64,000 bases of DNA from Ochotona curzoniae. Taxonomy: Eukaryota; Chordata; Mammalia; Lagomorpha; Ochotonidae. The position numbers and the translations under genes were made by a program. Of this stretch, positions 49,646-61,780 are shown in pieces. The DNA is taken from assembly GCF_017591425.1 (NCBI RefSeq), contig NW_024466607.1, forward strand, positions 11,416,501 to 11,480,500, in the 5' to 3' direction. Positions within the stretch are counted from its first letter, which is position 1; the number at the start of each line of letters is the position of its first letter. The notes beneath the pieces were generated by a model that was given only the letters and a program-made list of their open reading frames with translations, was not told where the DNA came from and searched no databases.

Positions 49646-51299
49646 ACTTGCTAGATGTCTCAAAAAAAAAAAGCATACACCATCAATCACCAAATACATT
49701 AACTACGAAGTGGCTGAGCAACACAAATAGGCCTTGAACCATCAGTAATAATGACCTAAAAGACAGGGCAGTGTTCCGATCAATTTCACAAACCTAAGAG
49801 CAAAATCCTGGTACTGACTGAGGCACAAAACGATGCCTATTGGTGCCCTGGCCAAGCACTCGTGGTCCTGAAGAGAGCGCCGAGTCCAGGGGACCTGCTG
49901 GGTCTCCACAGCTCAGGGCCATCTCGGCTACTGTCCAGCTCGAGGACCCTGGCTAACTCCTGTCATTGCTACAATGAGAGCTGTGAGGAGATGATTCCCA
50001 AGGATACTGCAATTCTAAACATTCTAGGATTCAAGGTTTCTTGAGTAAAAGTGAAGGAAAGAAAGGGAAAAAATCTTCTGAATTGAACCAAATCTTTGGG
50101 GCAAAAAGAGAGAAAGCGCGCACGCACAAGCATACTGCTGAAGCAGAGGGGCAGAAACACTCAATTGCAATGAAACTAATTAACTGAATGGGAGAAAAAT
50201 GTCCCATGATTTGTCCCACTGGCCACGGATATTAACAGAGAGGCACCCAGAGAAGACTGGATTAAACCGAGAGTTTGTTGCGTACACCTGTACAGACTGA
50301 CAATCATTTTCCTGTTTGCTGATCACTCATTATGCTTCCAGACATGGAAGGAGTTGATACCTCACTTTTTACTAAAAATATTAGCATTGGGTCACTGTTC
50401 CTGAGGGACGCATCTTACGCATGCAGGAGTCTGCCGGCCTGAACAACAGGATGCACGTAGCGGCATTTGGAATCTAAGTGATCCCTTGACATTTGATTAA
50501 AAGTCAAAGCCATGGACCACAAGACAGATTGAACACTTCACCCATGAAGGTTGACTATTAACTTTGTTTCATGATCTGTAAATGAGTTATTAAATGCTGC
50601 TATAAAGTTTTATGACTGTTTTAATCCCATTAATAACTGTCCTCACTTTAAATGCCTTAGTGTTTGCTGAATACTCTGCCTAATTACTGTTTGCCATGAA
50701 ACCAGGGATCTAAAGAGAAAGCCCTCGAGGCTTCATGGGGCACTGATTTTATCCTTTAAAGCAAAAAACCAGCAAGAGCCAGATGCTAACTGCCTCCCTT
50801 TCCAGGAGGACAGCCTGCTGGATTCCACTTCTTCCATCTTTACTTCCGATGTTGTCAGCAGCCTAAACAGAGGGGATGAAAATGAATGTCTGTTCCCGCA
50901 CACTGGGAAAGCACTTGCAGAGAAAGCCACTTACATCTTAATAGCTTTCTTTCCTCACATTAGATTTTCCCTTGAATTTCTTCTTGAAAACTTGCAGGGA
51001 TGTCCCCAAACACCGGCAAAGACAGAATCTAAGAGTCACGGAGCCAAAGGGACTTAACCAAGCGGCCCTCTCCAGCTAGAATCCTTCTCTCTGTTCAATC
51101 TCCCACGGGACTGCTGGGACATTCAGAGGCCAGAACACTCCAAAAGTAGACCTACTGTTGTAAGGATCGTTCTGTTGAGCACAGCATGGCTGCCCTGGGA
51201 CCTTCCCTACGAGTCAACAACCTATCCACCAGAGCTGCTTAGGAAAACCTTCCAATGAGGTATCTGGTCAACCAGAAAGAGGGTGGCTGAGAACAGACT

Positions 51300-51575
51300 T
51301 TGGGTTGGCTTTCTAGCACAGCAAGTTAAGACACTTCCCCTAGGGGCACTAGTTTGCATCGTGGTTTCTCTGGTTCCGATCTAGCTTTCTGTTACAGGAC
51401 CTGGCAAGACAGAAGCTGGCCCAAGTGCTTAGGCACTGCAACCCACACAGCCTTTATGGCCATTTGTGAAATGAACCAACGACTGGGAGCCTGTCTCTCT
51501 CTCTTTCCCTCAACTTATTTCTCCCCAGTGCCCCAATTCTGCTTTTCAAACCAACAAAATAAATCTTTAAGACAA
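51300..51575 (+). mobile_element. CSINE, old copy
   Basis: GGTTGGCTTTCTAGCACAGC, GATCTAGCTTTCTGTTACAG and the tail ACCAACAAAATAAATC follow the older CSINE subtype. Confidence 0.72.
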
Positions 51576-51914
51576 ATCAGCAGATAATGTCTTACATACA
51601 TCAGGTTCTCAATAAGTACACATGAAGGAGAGAGAACTAAAGAAATCTGAATTACACCACTACTGAGGCGGCCACAAATCTAACACTATATGGCAGAGGG
51701 AACTCTGTGACTTGAGCTGGTGAGCACGTGCAGAGCCAGTTACTCACAGATCAGTGCACACTCCCTCAGCACCTGTAACAAGCCGGATGCTGTGCAGAGG
51801 ACCTCACTCTGTAAGGGACAGACACGCTCCTGTTTTCAGTTACGGAAATGAAAAAACATCTATACTGGGTGAGGCGGTAATGCCTGAACAGCAGTGCAAA
51901 TGTACTTACTGCAC

Positions 51915-52155
51915 TGAACGATGGCTCTGTGGCTAAATCCTTACTTTGTAAGTGCAGGATCCCAAGCAGACACTGGTTTGTGTCCCAGCTGCTCCACTTC
52001 CCTTCCAGCTCCCTGCTTTTGGTCTGGGAAAGGAGTAGAGAATGGTCCAAAGCCTTGGGACCCTGCGCCCGCATGGGAGAACCCAGGGACTCTGCTATAT
52101 GGGATGGAGGCATCAGTGCCAGTATCTTAGCCACTTAGCTAAACACCAAGCCCAC
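51915..52155. mobile_element. Fused pair of CSINE 5' parts, head(+) to head(-), tails missing
   Basis: The left arm (51915 to about 52090) is a plus-strand CSINE head and body (GCTCTGTGGCTAAATCCTTA, CGCCCGCATGGGAGAACCCA). The right arm (about 52095-52155) is an inverted head (TATATGGGATGGAGGCATCA, ATCTTAGCCACTTAGCTAAA, ACCAAGCCC). No A-rich tail is present on either arm. Confidence 0.75.
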
Positions 52156-53039
52156 GGATAGTTCAATTTAACAATGAAAGATTGCTGAAACAGGCACTTA
52201 TACACAAGCAATTCAATTTAGATTCTACCTGTTTGACAGTGTTTTGTTTAAACACAGCATCTTTCCAGAGGGTTTTCCACAGTCACTTAACAAAAAAATA
52301 TTATTCACCTGTTACTACTAACATGTGTAAAATATCATGGACACTGTCCAAGCAGAACACCCACCAAATGGGGGAAAACACTGGCTTTCCCATGGGTTCA
52401 CTAAGCAGAGTAAACAGCTGGTTAGTACAAATGCAAAAACCAGAAACGAGGACATACTTGGAAGCTATGTCAGCTGAGGAAGAATCCTGCCCCCCACCTA
52501 ACGAGTCTCCTGAGGGGTAACACTCTCCAAAGGAGGGCCACCCCCTCGGTCTCATCCTCACCTGCAGCTCTGAGAACGGAGACTGCTGTGCTCTGGCCCA
52601 AGAAAGAGGACACAACCCAAGACTGAAATTGAGATCCTTGTTGTTGTCAAGTTTATCTGGACTCAAGTTCACCTGTAGCTTCCTAGAGTAGAGTTCTCTA
52701 AGCACTTCTGATCTCTCCAGTGCATCCACTTTGTACTGTTCTTCGTGCTTGCTAACACTGCCCTAATGAGTAACTGTGTCACATTCAAACAATGCCTACC
52801 TACCTTCAATTAAAGGTCAAGCTGGGTTTTTTTGTTTGTTTTTTTCTCACAGTGCAACCTTTATATAGCAAGGTTTAACCTTCTTTGCAATCTGCTAATG
52901 CAAAGTTTTAGTGAGAGCAGTCAGGAAGAACAAACACTTGATCAAAGTGGATTATGTGAACATCCAAAAACTTTGATATTGACATTTCTAAATTGGATTA
53001 TTTATGCTTTTCTATTAACATTTATTGGTTAATGACAAG

Positions 53040-53340
53040 TGGATGATACTAGGCACAAAAGTCACATGGTGTGTGCCTCAAACCACCTGCGCTGTCCAGC
53101 ACACGGGGAAACACAGCAGCAGACACAGACTGGTGGCTGCCAGGAGTGAACGGCACATCACTGCTAAAGGGCACATGGGCATTTTTTTTTTTTTGGTCTG
53201 TCTTTGTTGAGGTGTTCTGGAATTAGATACTGAAGACAGGTGCACAATTTTACAAACATCCTTGAAAAACTACTGAATTGTGTTCTTTAAAAATGGTACA
53301 TTATGTGATATGTGAAATGTCACATTTTTTTAAAAAATAC
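53040..53340 (+). mobile_element. Old L1 3' end (L1ME-like)
   Basis: GACTGGTGGCTGCCAGGAGT, AACTACTGAATTGTGTTCTT and GGTACATTATGTGATATGTG match the order of an L1ME 3' terminus, ending in an A-rich stretch. Confidence 0.75.
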
Positions 53341-54412
53341 ACATTAAATAAACAGAATTTCTCTAAACCCAGAAGAGTGAAATATTTTCTAGCACTGTCC
53401 TGAAGAACTAAATATATATATATATTGGTCCTTAAAAACACTGCCACTCTAGTGCAGGAAAATACAGAGAAGAGCTGAGAGGGACCCCAGGCCAGCCACA
53501 AGATCAGGGTTCGGAGAGCAGATGCAATGCTTGTGCCCACCAAGGAAATTAAACAGAGGCAGCATGGGGGCTGCACTGGGCCCTTGTGTCAGGAAAAAAC
53601 TAGTGTGACTATTTTCATTAACGTATCTGCCAAAATGTTCAAAGTTCCTTGATTTTAGCTTCATTGTGTTCCATTATTGAGAAAACGAATTTGGTTAGAC
53701 ATAGGTATTGTGGCAGAGATGACGAGGGATACTCGTAACTGGCATGCAGGAATAGTAAGGAGATCCACGTTAAGGTGTTCCTCCCCAAGAGTTAGCTGAA
53801 AGGACCCAGAAAGCATGTCCAGCACCCAAGACGGAAGGGTCTTTCACTGGCCATCTGTCAGAGCAGCATCCTTTAAACTCCACCAGCACGCTTAGCACAT
53901 CTCATTGCGCCCAGAAGTAAACCGCAGGAACCAACGCTGTCCCAGTGGTTCCAAGACTCAAATGACAGAAAGCCAATGTCAGCTCTGTAGAAAGGAAGGC
54001 TTGGGAATGACTGGAATTCCTCCACGGCGCAGTGTGCTGCCTGTGGAAAAAGGCCAGTCTAACCAGACACACTCAGAGCATCTGGCAAGAGTCTGGCATT
54101 CAGGAGAGCCCAGCCCCCAGCAGGAGCCGAGTGGACGCCAGCGCTTCTCTGTCCTGAATCATCATTAGCCTCCACTGCTCCCCAAATCACTGCTCTCATC
54201 CGGAGAGGACTGAGAGGTAGATGGCTAGACACACATTCCTGAAGGATTTAAGTGGTTTCAACTGCCTTGGAAAAAAAAAAAATCCGCCAGCCTTACAGGC
54301 AGCCGCTCTCCGACTGCCCAGCAGAGGAGTTCAAGCCCACCCACACCTGGACACTCACAGTTCCTTCATTCATTTTCTTTCTTCACTCGTATCTACCTTT
54401 TCTCCCTCTTCT

Positions 54413-54685
54413 TGAGATTTATTGATTTATTTGGAAAAGTTATAGAAACAGAGGCCCAGAGAGGGAGATGGATCATCCATCCTCTGGTCCTCTGGTTCAC
54501 TCCCCAAAATGGCTGCAACAGTCGGAGCCAGGCTACGGTCAGGGGTTTCATCCGGATCTACAGGAGGGTACTACGGGCCCAAACACTCAAGCCATCTTCT
54601 GTAGCTTTGCCCAGCCGAACAGGAGGGAGTGCCTGTGACAGGGGGTGGCTTCACTTGCTACACCACGGTGCCACTCCCACCTTCA
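54413..54685 (-). mobile_element. CSINE
   Basis: A reverse-orientation copy with TTGAGATTTATTGATTTATT, GTTCACTCCCCAAAATGGCT, AACACTCAAGCCATCTTCTG and the head end ACACCACGGTGCCACTCCC. Confidence 0.85.
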
Positions 54686-55454
54686 TTTTCCCCCTCCATC
54701 AGGCCTCAGTACTTAGGTGCTGCTATCATCTGATCTAGCTTTCTTTGACATCAACTCCTTATCTATTCCTTGTTTGCTTAGTAATGTCATGAGAACGCAG
54801 ATGCAAGAAGGCAGAGATTGTTGCATGTTTTATCTACTGCCTTATCTTCTGCATATTGCACAAGAATTAGCAGCCAAACATTGTGCAAAGGTTAAATCAA
54901 GTGAGTATGGTAGTGACAAACTTTACTTTTTGTGGCCGCTGTTTTATTGGAGTACAGTCTCAATCACTTACCTGTTGTTTGGAGTTGGTTCTGCTCCCTG
55001 GAGGAGCAGTGTTGAACAGCTATAACTATAGAACTTAGTATCCGCCAGCTTCTCCTTTATAGCATCCTGTCTGCTGCCCCTGAGCTAGATGCATCGATTA
55101 GAATAGCAATTTCCAAACATTTCATTCCAGATTCTTAAGACAACTGTGATAGAGGAAAGATGGGGTCATGCTTGGGATATTAGCGTTTCCGTCAAGGCCC
55201 ATGTGTTACACGTGTGGTAGGCAGGAGGCACTACTGGAAGAGGGCAGAAGAGTGTCTGGAAGGTGGTCCTAGTTCATTAACAGCTGCATCCTGGGAAGGG
55301 TGTTACAGTATGAGGGTTTTATTATAAAAGTCAAGTTGGACCTAACCATCACTCTCCCTTCTGCTCGCCTTCTCATATGCGCCTTCCTCCCGCTGCTCCC
55401 CCACTGCCAACCCCGCCCTGCATCCCCAGGTAGGCCAACCAAAGGGGCCCACTC

Positions 55455-55560
55455 AGTCTTGGACTGTGGCCCTCCAGAACCAAGAAACAATAAGCCTCTT
55501 GCTCCCTAAGGTGCTTGTCGCAGGGGTTGGCTGTCGCAACACAAAACTGCCTGGTACATG
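55455..55560 (+). mobile_element. MaLR-type LTR fragment
   Basis: TGTGGCCCTCCAGAACCAAG, AACAATAAGCCTCTTGCTCC and TCGCAACACAAAACTGCCTG follow the 3' region of old MaLR LTRs. It is non-coding and diverged. Confidence 0.5.
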
Positions 55561-56666
55561 TGGCCACATACTCCTTGCTCTTGCTGTCACCTGGATATGG
55601 CATCTTTCTCACTATTCTGTGAGCCAAGCCAGCATAGTGACTTCCTTCAACCCACACAGGTTTCCACGGGTGACACTGTCACCATGGTCAAAAGCCAGAG
55701 AAGAGGCGAGTGAGCCCAGATTTTCAGCTGAAACCCTTACAGGCTGACTTCTCCCCCAGCCCTCGCTTTTTCTTCACGCATCTCGACCCTACTCTGACAT
55801 CAGGGCTGGGGCTTCATCCTTAAGTTAGCTCACACAGAGAGCCAGGTACTTCTTGAGTTGAATCAGAATTTAGCATCTAAAAGTTATAATGATGACAACT
55901 TGTGAAGATTTGAGAGTCACTTGGAGGAAGTTTTGAATTGTCTACTGGACACAGGTTGGTGAGCTACAGCCTGTGGACCAGCCATCAGACATTACAGATA
56001 AAAACCTGAGGAAGATGTGGGCTTGCGCAGTTGTTCACGGCTTATCTGGGGCTTGTGCTGATGCTAAGCTGGCAGACTTGAGCACCAGTGACTGACAAAC
56101 ACCAGCTGCCTTCTCAGCTGGAAATCCTTCCTGTCTGGTCCTCTGCAGAAGGCTTTTTCAGCTCCCGCTGTATGGCATTATTCTCAATGTTACGCTCAGA
56201 CACAAAGGGTTCTAATGTGAGTAATGAAATGCCCTGCCTTTAACTCTTGAAGTCCAAACGACTCTCACGATGATTTTCTGGTCTCCTGAGTAAACGCCGA
56301 TTTAGACAGTTTAATAATAAACCTAACAGGACATGAGTATTTTGATTTCTGGCATGCCATAAACCAGTAGAGACATACATAATTTCTGTAAATGTTTCTT
56401 TGCAGGAGCTACTTTTTTTTTCCCCACAACTGCAACATGTCATGTAAATCCACTATCCTGGCAGCTTGGCTGGTAAAACTCAAACTGGAATTAATATCCA
56501 TTATTGAAAGGTCACTGAGCAAGCAAGAGCTGGCAGCCAGCTCTCAAATGTTAATAACTCTGATATGTTTCAAATATAAACATAAAGTCCTATTTTGTTT
56601 CACACTTCTCTCCCGAAAGGTTTCATTAAAAATGAAAATGTTTTTAAAAAGGAAGACTGAATCCTT

Positions 56667-56765
56667 AGCTGCAGTTGCATGCTGGCAGTATCACCGCCTA
56701 TGAGGCACCATGATCACACCGCCAATGAGGACTCGGCCGCTAGGTCGTAGTCAGCTCACTGAGCT
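56667..56765 (+). pseudogene. Possible degenerate U4 snRNA copy
   Basis: Starting from AGCT at 56667, the sequence TTGCATGCTGGCAGTATC-ACC-GCCTATGAGG follows the 5' end of the U4 spliceosomal snRNA (GCAGTGGCAGTATCGTAGCCAATGAGG in the family). After a gap, CCGCCAATGAGGACTCGG loosely matches the U4 stretch CCGCCATGACGACTTG. The middle part of U4 and the 3' stem are missing or unrecognisable. No snRNA promoter is visible, so it would be a dead copy. The match is short, and chance similarity is not excluded. Confidence 0.42.
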
Positions 56766-59016
56766 TATCACGGGTGTCACCTGCAACACCTCGACGGCTC
56801 TGAGATGCCTTGGTGGGAAACATCACGATGGGAGATGCCGCAAAGAAAGAAAATACACTGGCCACACTCCACGCTCTGCTTAACCACCTGGAACCGCACC
56901 TTATACTCAAAGCAAGGGATTGTAAGAGCCACTCTGGTGTGTTTTCTGGATCACTTATTTCCCCTATATAAGTAATTTTTTCTATACATCACCCCACAAA
57001 CAAACAAATAATTACATATCTAGAATTCACCCTTATGGCAATCTCCAGCTAGATTTCACTGTGTAGCCCAAGGATGGCATTCAACTTGGGTAAGGCTGAC
57101 ATAAAAGCTGCCAAGCAGGACATTCCCACACCTTTATACCACAGTTTACTTGTGTTGGTATAACATGTAAACTATCAGTTATTACAAGTAGTCATGCATG
57201 TTTGAAATACAGAAACGTAATTCTGCATCAAACTATCTGAATGTATAAACCAGTGGTTGGGGTTCAACTGAGTTAAGGAAAAGACTGACGAGGTCTCACC
57301 CACTCCATGGGCTCCAAGGCTGCACCACGGCAGGTGTCTGAGACCCTCCATGTGGCCCCTCTGCTGCATCTCCCTACACCCTCAGGGTCTTTACCAACTC
57401 GGGGAAGCTAACTCCATATGTGGGATAACTGGGGAGTTCTGAGAGCCACAGGGTATGACGATGAGTCGGAACAATGTCTTCGGCTCTGGTGACCGGAATG
57501 TCTGTTCTGCAGGTCCCGAGGACCTCCCCTCCAGCATCCCCCAGCAGGGGCCAGGACAGCTGGATGCCTGAAGATCCCCCATCCTTCCTGGTCTCGGTCG
57601 CACATGCAGCCTGACCCATCTCCTCAGTCTCCAGAGGAGAGGGACTCACCACACCCTTCATCTCTGCTCGCAAGCCAGGACGTCACGATTCCCACGTGGT
57701 CCTCCTTCCCCTCCCCGTCGGCACATGTCTTCTCCCCAGATGCCACACTGCAGGTACTCGGGCTTCCCACCGTTTCCCTCGGAGACTTAGGAAGCTCCTG
57801 GGCACCGGCAGGATCTGTTGCATCATCCACCACTTCCGCTCAGTTCAACCTCCTGCACATCCTCTTTCTCTCCTCTAACCGCCAACCATCACTCTGACCC
57901 CAAATAGAGGCCACATTCAGTATTCAGAAGTCAAGAACTATCAAAAATACTTAAAAAGTGGAATCCAAAACTTCAAAAAAAGAAAGAAAAGCTTTATCTG
58001 TAACAAGTGAAAGATAAAATACTGAAGAAAAGAGATAAACTTAATGAGAAATGCTCAAGGCTGATCTAAAGTGTGAAGCATCTGGAAACATCCAGAAAGG
58101 ACAAGGGAAAGAACAGAATGCTCTTAGACACAGACAGACACAACCTGACGTGGCCATGGAGGCATAAATGCACACATTACTTGGAACAACAATCTTTCAG
58201 GAGCTACAAAAATTACAAATTCATATACCGAATTCCAGTCTCAGAAATGCACCCTGTATGCACTCCTGTACTTAAGTGGATGCATGGAAGAAGAGTTTCC
58301 ACGGCAGACACTGGGACGGCCCTCAGTCATCCTCACCACGCTGCTCTAGCCACAAAACAAGGCAACCGTGTCAGAGAGTGAAGACCTGTTCCAGAGGCCG
58401 AGGGTGGTTGTCAGCACTTACCAGCTGACAGTTGTGGAAGTAAAGGCAGTGTTCTTAGAGGAAGAGAAAAATAGACCAATATTTAAGCACAGCGACCACT
58501 GAGAATCAGAACTCTAAGAAACAACAGTGACCTCATAACTCGACCCAGTGACATTCTGTCCATGTCTTCGTCTTCTGAATGTCAATGGAATATTTTAGTG
58601 CGACGGCAGAACATGCACATGATTCTGTAAAGTGTAGCAATACGCGTAAGCCAGAAAGTAAAGCCAGGCCCATCTCACCCAGTTTCATTCTTCAAGGTGG
58701 TTCTGAATACATTTCTGGTTTTACCTTTATGGGCAGCAGCAGGTCTAAACATGCTTATATACTTCTATTCCTTGATTAATAATCTTGTAGCAGCGCCTGA
58801 CTTTGCACTGTGTCAGAGAACAAAGCCAAGCTGGGGCGGGACGGGAGAGATCTTGACCAGGCCCCACTTTCAAATTCTGAAGAGCATGATTTTAAACATC
58901 TGTTTCGAGTCACTGACTCTCATTGTGGCGTTTGCCTTCCTTGCTGTGTAAGATGAAGAAAGTTATAAAGAGGCCACACGCCCCGGAATCACAGGCCAAC
59001 TCTAAGAGGCGTTTAC

Positions 59017-59122
59017 CTTGTTCGTAAAGCAGCTTCATGTTGGAATCTTTGCAGGCGACCAGGTTGTTGAGTAGGGCAATCACACTCTGCATGGTGTTCC
59101 CCAGAAAGCTCTCCTGATGTTC
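59017..59122 (-). CDS. ULK4: ULK4 internal exon (ARM-repeat region), first of four in transcript order
   Basis: This 106-nt minus-strand exon encodes 35 residues plus the first base of a glycine codon, running from EHQESFLGNT through MQSVIALLNNLVACKD to NMKLLYEQ. The acceptor is GTTGCAG just above 59122, with a weak pyrimidine tract, and the donor is AAG|GTAAAC at 59016-59011. It starts in phase 0 and ends in phase 1. The amphipathic leucine-rich helices fit an armadillo/HEAT repeat. ULK4 is known as a ULK-family pseudokinase with an N-terminal kinase-like domain and a long C-terminal ARM region, linked to cilia and brain development. The gene name rests on my recognition of the joined product. 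The related kinase STK36 also has ARM repeats, but its gene is compact, which does not fit the 30-kb intron that follows. Confidence 0.88.
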
Positions 59123-60230
59123 CTGCAACAGACCACGATTCCCACCATCACCACAGACACACGAGCAGGTCACAGAGACAGATGGGCAAATAATGTGCGC
59201 CCCTTCACTTTCCCGCTCCCCGTCCAAAGGTGAAATGACTGTCTTTGTGCACTTGAATCAGGCAAACTCTTTTGTGTTCGTTTCCCCACGGGCGAGTTAA
59301 GTGAACTTGGCAATGCAGTAAACCGGGAGGGTTTACTGTAAATGGGTTCTGAGGCTGCGATCTGGCTGCTGCTCATGAGCTGAGGGCCGGCCACTACGGC
59401 CCTCCATGGCTTACTCGGGTGATAAAGCAACGTGACCAGAAAAAGTGTATGACATTTAGGAAACTTTCTACACTGGCAAGGAAGCCTGAGAAGCCAGCAG
59501 AAAACTTATGCAACAAGGAGGTGTTCCCACAGCTTCAGGATTCCCCTGCTACTGATGTCCCACTTCAGTCTTGTAGCTGGGGGCAGTGACAGCAGGCATG
59601 AGTCGTCATAGGGCCAATTCAGGGCAACAAGCTCCAGTGGGAACCAGACAGACAGGCTTGTGCTTTCCTCGCCCTTGACCTCAGGTAGCAGGGGGTAACG
59701 CAGGCTCCCAAGAGAACATGAGAAACGATCAATGCTTGCCATTATTTTTTACTTTGAAGACAAGAGAACTTCCCGGTAAGTTTTAAAGGATCTCAAAGAG
59801 AACTCATTTTCCTTTTGCTCCCTTTTTCCTTCTCCCTGAATACTTCAAAATTTCAAACGTAACAGGATTTATCATTGGGATTATAAAGTAGCATAGCACA
59901 GAAAAAATGAAAAGGTCTTAAGAGAGTGGGACTGGACTGAAATAAGCAAGATACAAAGGGTGCAAAGCGTAAGGGGTGGTGGTCCTTGCTCTCAGCTCCA
60001 AGCCAGTGCCTGGGAACACATGTGCTTCTAGAAGGGCGTTGTGCTCAGTCTAGTCCTGGCCACATCCCCTTGACCACTTTGCTAACCTGGCGCCCATCCT
60101 GAAAAAACGTCATATAGGGACCTTAAGCTACTCCTCCTCCCTGCCCCTACCGAGTGGGGTTCTGGGAGAGGGGAGATGTGACATGGTTTGTTCTGTATTT
60201 GTAACAATTATATCACATTTATTAACTCAG

Positions 60231-60395
60231 GAAATAATTAATAGCCCTTCTCTGTCAGGCATTGTTCTGTGCACAAGGACACACACTGATGAACAAGAAC
60301 AAAGCTCCTTGTCTTCATGGAAATAAACAGCAAGCAAGCAATGGTGTGATGAGTAAGTAAATTGTGCAATGTGTTAGAAGGGAGCAAAAAAAAAA
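60231..60395 (+). repeat. Ancient repeat fragment (MIR/L2 era)
   Basis: TGTCAGGCATTGTTCTGTGC and TGATGAACAAGAACAAAGCT followed by CTTGTCTTCATGGAAATAAA resemble an ancient mammal-wide repeat of the type AGGCACTGTTCTAGG...GAACAA. The family was not settled. Confidence 0.45.
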
Positions 60396-60769
60396 AAAAT
60401 CCAAAAAAGCAAGGGACAGAAAAAGCGAGATTGAGCAAACAGTGTTGGGGCCACGCATCGCCCCAGGTGGGCAGGACGAGGCTCGTGGAGAACGAGCCCC
60501 TGGAACACACACTTCATTGTACTTTGTAAATGGTGAAGCATTTTAGAATTCTGTGGGTCAGTTCATCCGTTTTCAAATGAACTTTCATTTCGAAATAACA
60601 TTAGTTGCACAAGCAAGTAGAGCTTCCCTAAGGTTAACATCTGACCTGACCCTGATCTCAATATCCAGCCTAAGAGGCTGGCACTGGCACGGCACAGACA
60701 ACTACAGACCTGCAGTGGATTCCTCCGGGATCGCATCCAAAGACCCCACACTGCTTTGGGGAACAATTC

Positions 60770-60845
60770 ATTTCGACAACAAATATTTACAAGGCACCAA
60801 CTGTGCTAAGCACTTGACTTAGATCAGTGAACAGAATGAAGAGGC

Positions 60846-60882
<37 letters not shown>

Positions 60883-60960
60883 TGCTCTTATGCTGTTCAC
60901 CCTGTGGCATGGGAGGAACACAAGAAACACAACGAACAACCTTAGGATCTACTAGGTGGT
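60770..60960 (+). repeat. Second ancient repeat fragment of the same type, with microsatellite
   Basis: CAACAAATATTTACAAGGCA and CTGTGCTAAGCACTTGACTT, then AGTGAACAGAATGAA, repeat the order seen near 60231, about 540 bases further on. A CA repeat has expanded inside it. Confidence 0.45.
60848..60879. repeat. (CA)n microsatellite
   Basis: A pure CA run of about 16 units. Confidence 0.95.
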
Positions 60961-61449
60961 CCTTGCAGCGGGAGGACGCACAGCGCGACAAGGCGGTGCA
61001 CAGCTCCTTCCGGAAGTGCCCAGGGAGCCAAGATGGGAAAGAGGGGAGAGGCACGTATCCCTTCAGTACCCTGCTGGGTTCCGTAGCTGACTTGTTTCAG
61101 AACTGTTAAAATCATATCCCTAGTTCATACTGATTAATGAAGGATGTCCTCGACTGATTTTACTATCAATTTCATTCTATCTTTGCCCATATATTTTATT
61201 CCACAGGTATCTGTTGTGTCATCTAATTCTCTTTCTTAGCCACCCACTGGTAGAAGTTACTCATAAAAGCAATTGAATTGGGTATGTATTTGCCATTACA
61301 TCTCTTTTTCAAAGTTTTTGTTTTGAACCTTTTTATCCAGGTACCAACACCTTGATCTGACTTTGGTCATTTCCATTTTCCTAGCAAATCACCCAAAATG
61401 TCCAAGCTTTCAAACACACTGTAAAAACAACAGCAACAACAAAAATCAC

Positions 61450-61780
61450 GGGCCCGGCGGCGTGGCCTAGTGGCTAAAGTCCTTGCCTTGAGCGCATCGG
61501 GATCTCATACGAGCGCCAGTTCTAATCCCGGCTGCTCCACTTCCCATCCAGCTCCCTGGTTGTGGCTGGGAGGGCAGCCGAGGGTGGCCCAATGCCTTGG
61601 GATCCTGCACCCATGTGGGATACCAAGTTCCTGGCTCCTGGCTTTGGATCGGCACAGCACCGGCCATTGCACTCACTTGGGGAGTGAATAAGCGGACGGA
61701 AGATCTTCCTCTCTATCTCTCCTCCTCTCTGTATATCTGACTTTGTAATAAAAATAAATAAATGTTAAAAAAAAAAAAAA
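61450..61780 (+). mobile_element. Very young CSINE with A-tail
   Basis: A nearly consensus plus-strand copy: GGGCCCGGCGGCGTGGCCTA, the box region GCGCCAGTTCTAATCCCGG, GGATCGGCACAGCACCGGCC and the tail GTAATAAAAATAAATAAATG followed by an A14 run. The upstream AACAGCAACAACAAAAATCA and the downstream A-rich DNA hide the target-site duplication. Subfamily features point to a pika-type CSINE. Confidence 0.95.

Larger units (their letters stand above)
28519..59016 (-). other. ULK4: ULK4 intron, 30.5 kb
   Basis: This intron lies between the first and second exons of the window, phase 1. It carries L1 segments at about 30735-30840, 32540-34520, 38965-39510, 45405-45670 and 53040-53340, some 14 CSINEs, two mariner-type MITEs, one MIR and MaLR-type LTR remnants. 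Stretches with no repeat or gene that I can name include about 28530-29340, 34750-37920, 38010-38960, 39520-40860, 44100-45400, 45680-46900, 47170-48430, 48600-49380, 49650-51300, 52160-53030, 53350-54410, 54690-55450 and 55570-59010, apart from the U4-like sequence. Confidence 0.85.

Noticed and set aside
57374..57897. C-rich open frames on both strands
   Set aside because: Low-complexity C/T-rich composition gives long frames by chance. No protein family recognised.
61450..61550. tRNA-like A and B box sequence
   Set aside because: It is the tRNA-derived head of a CSINE and not a folded tRNA gene.
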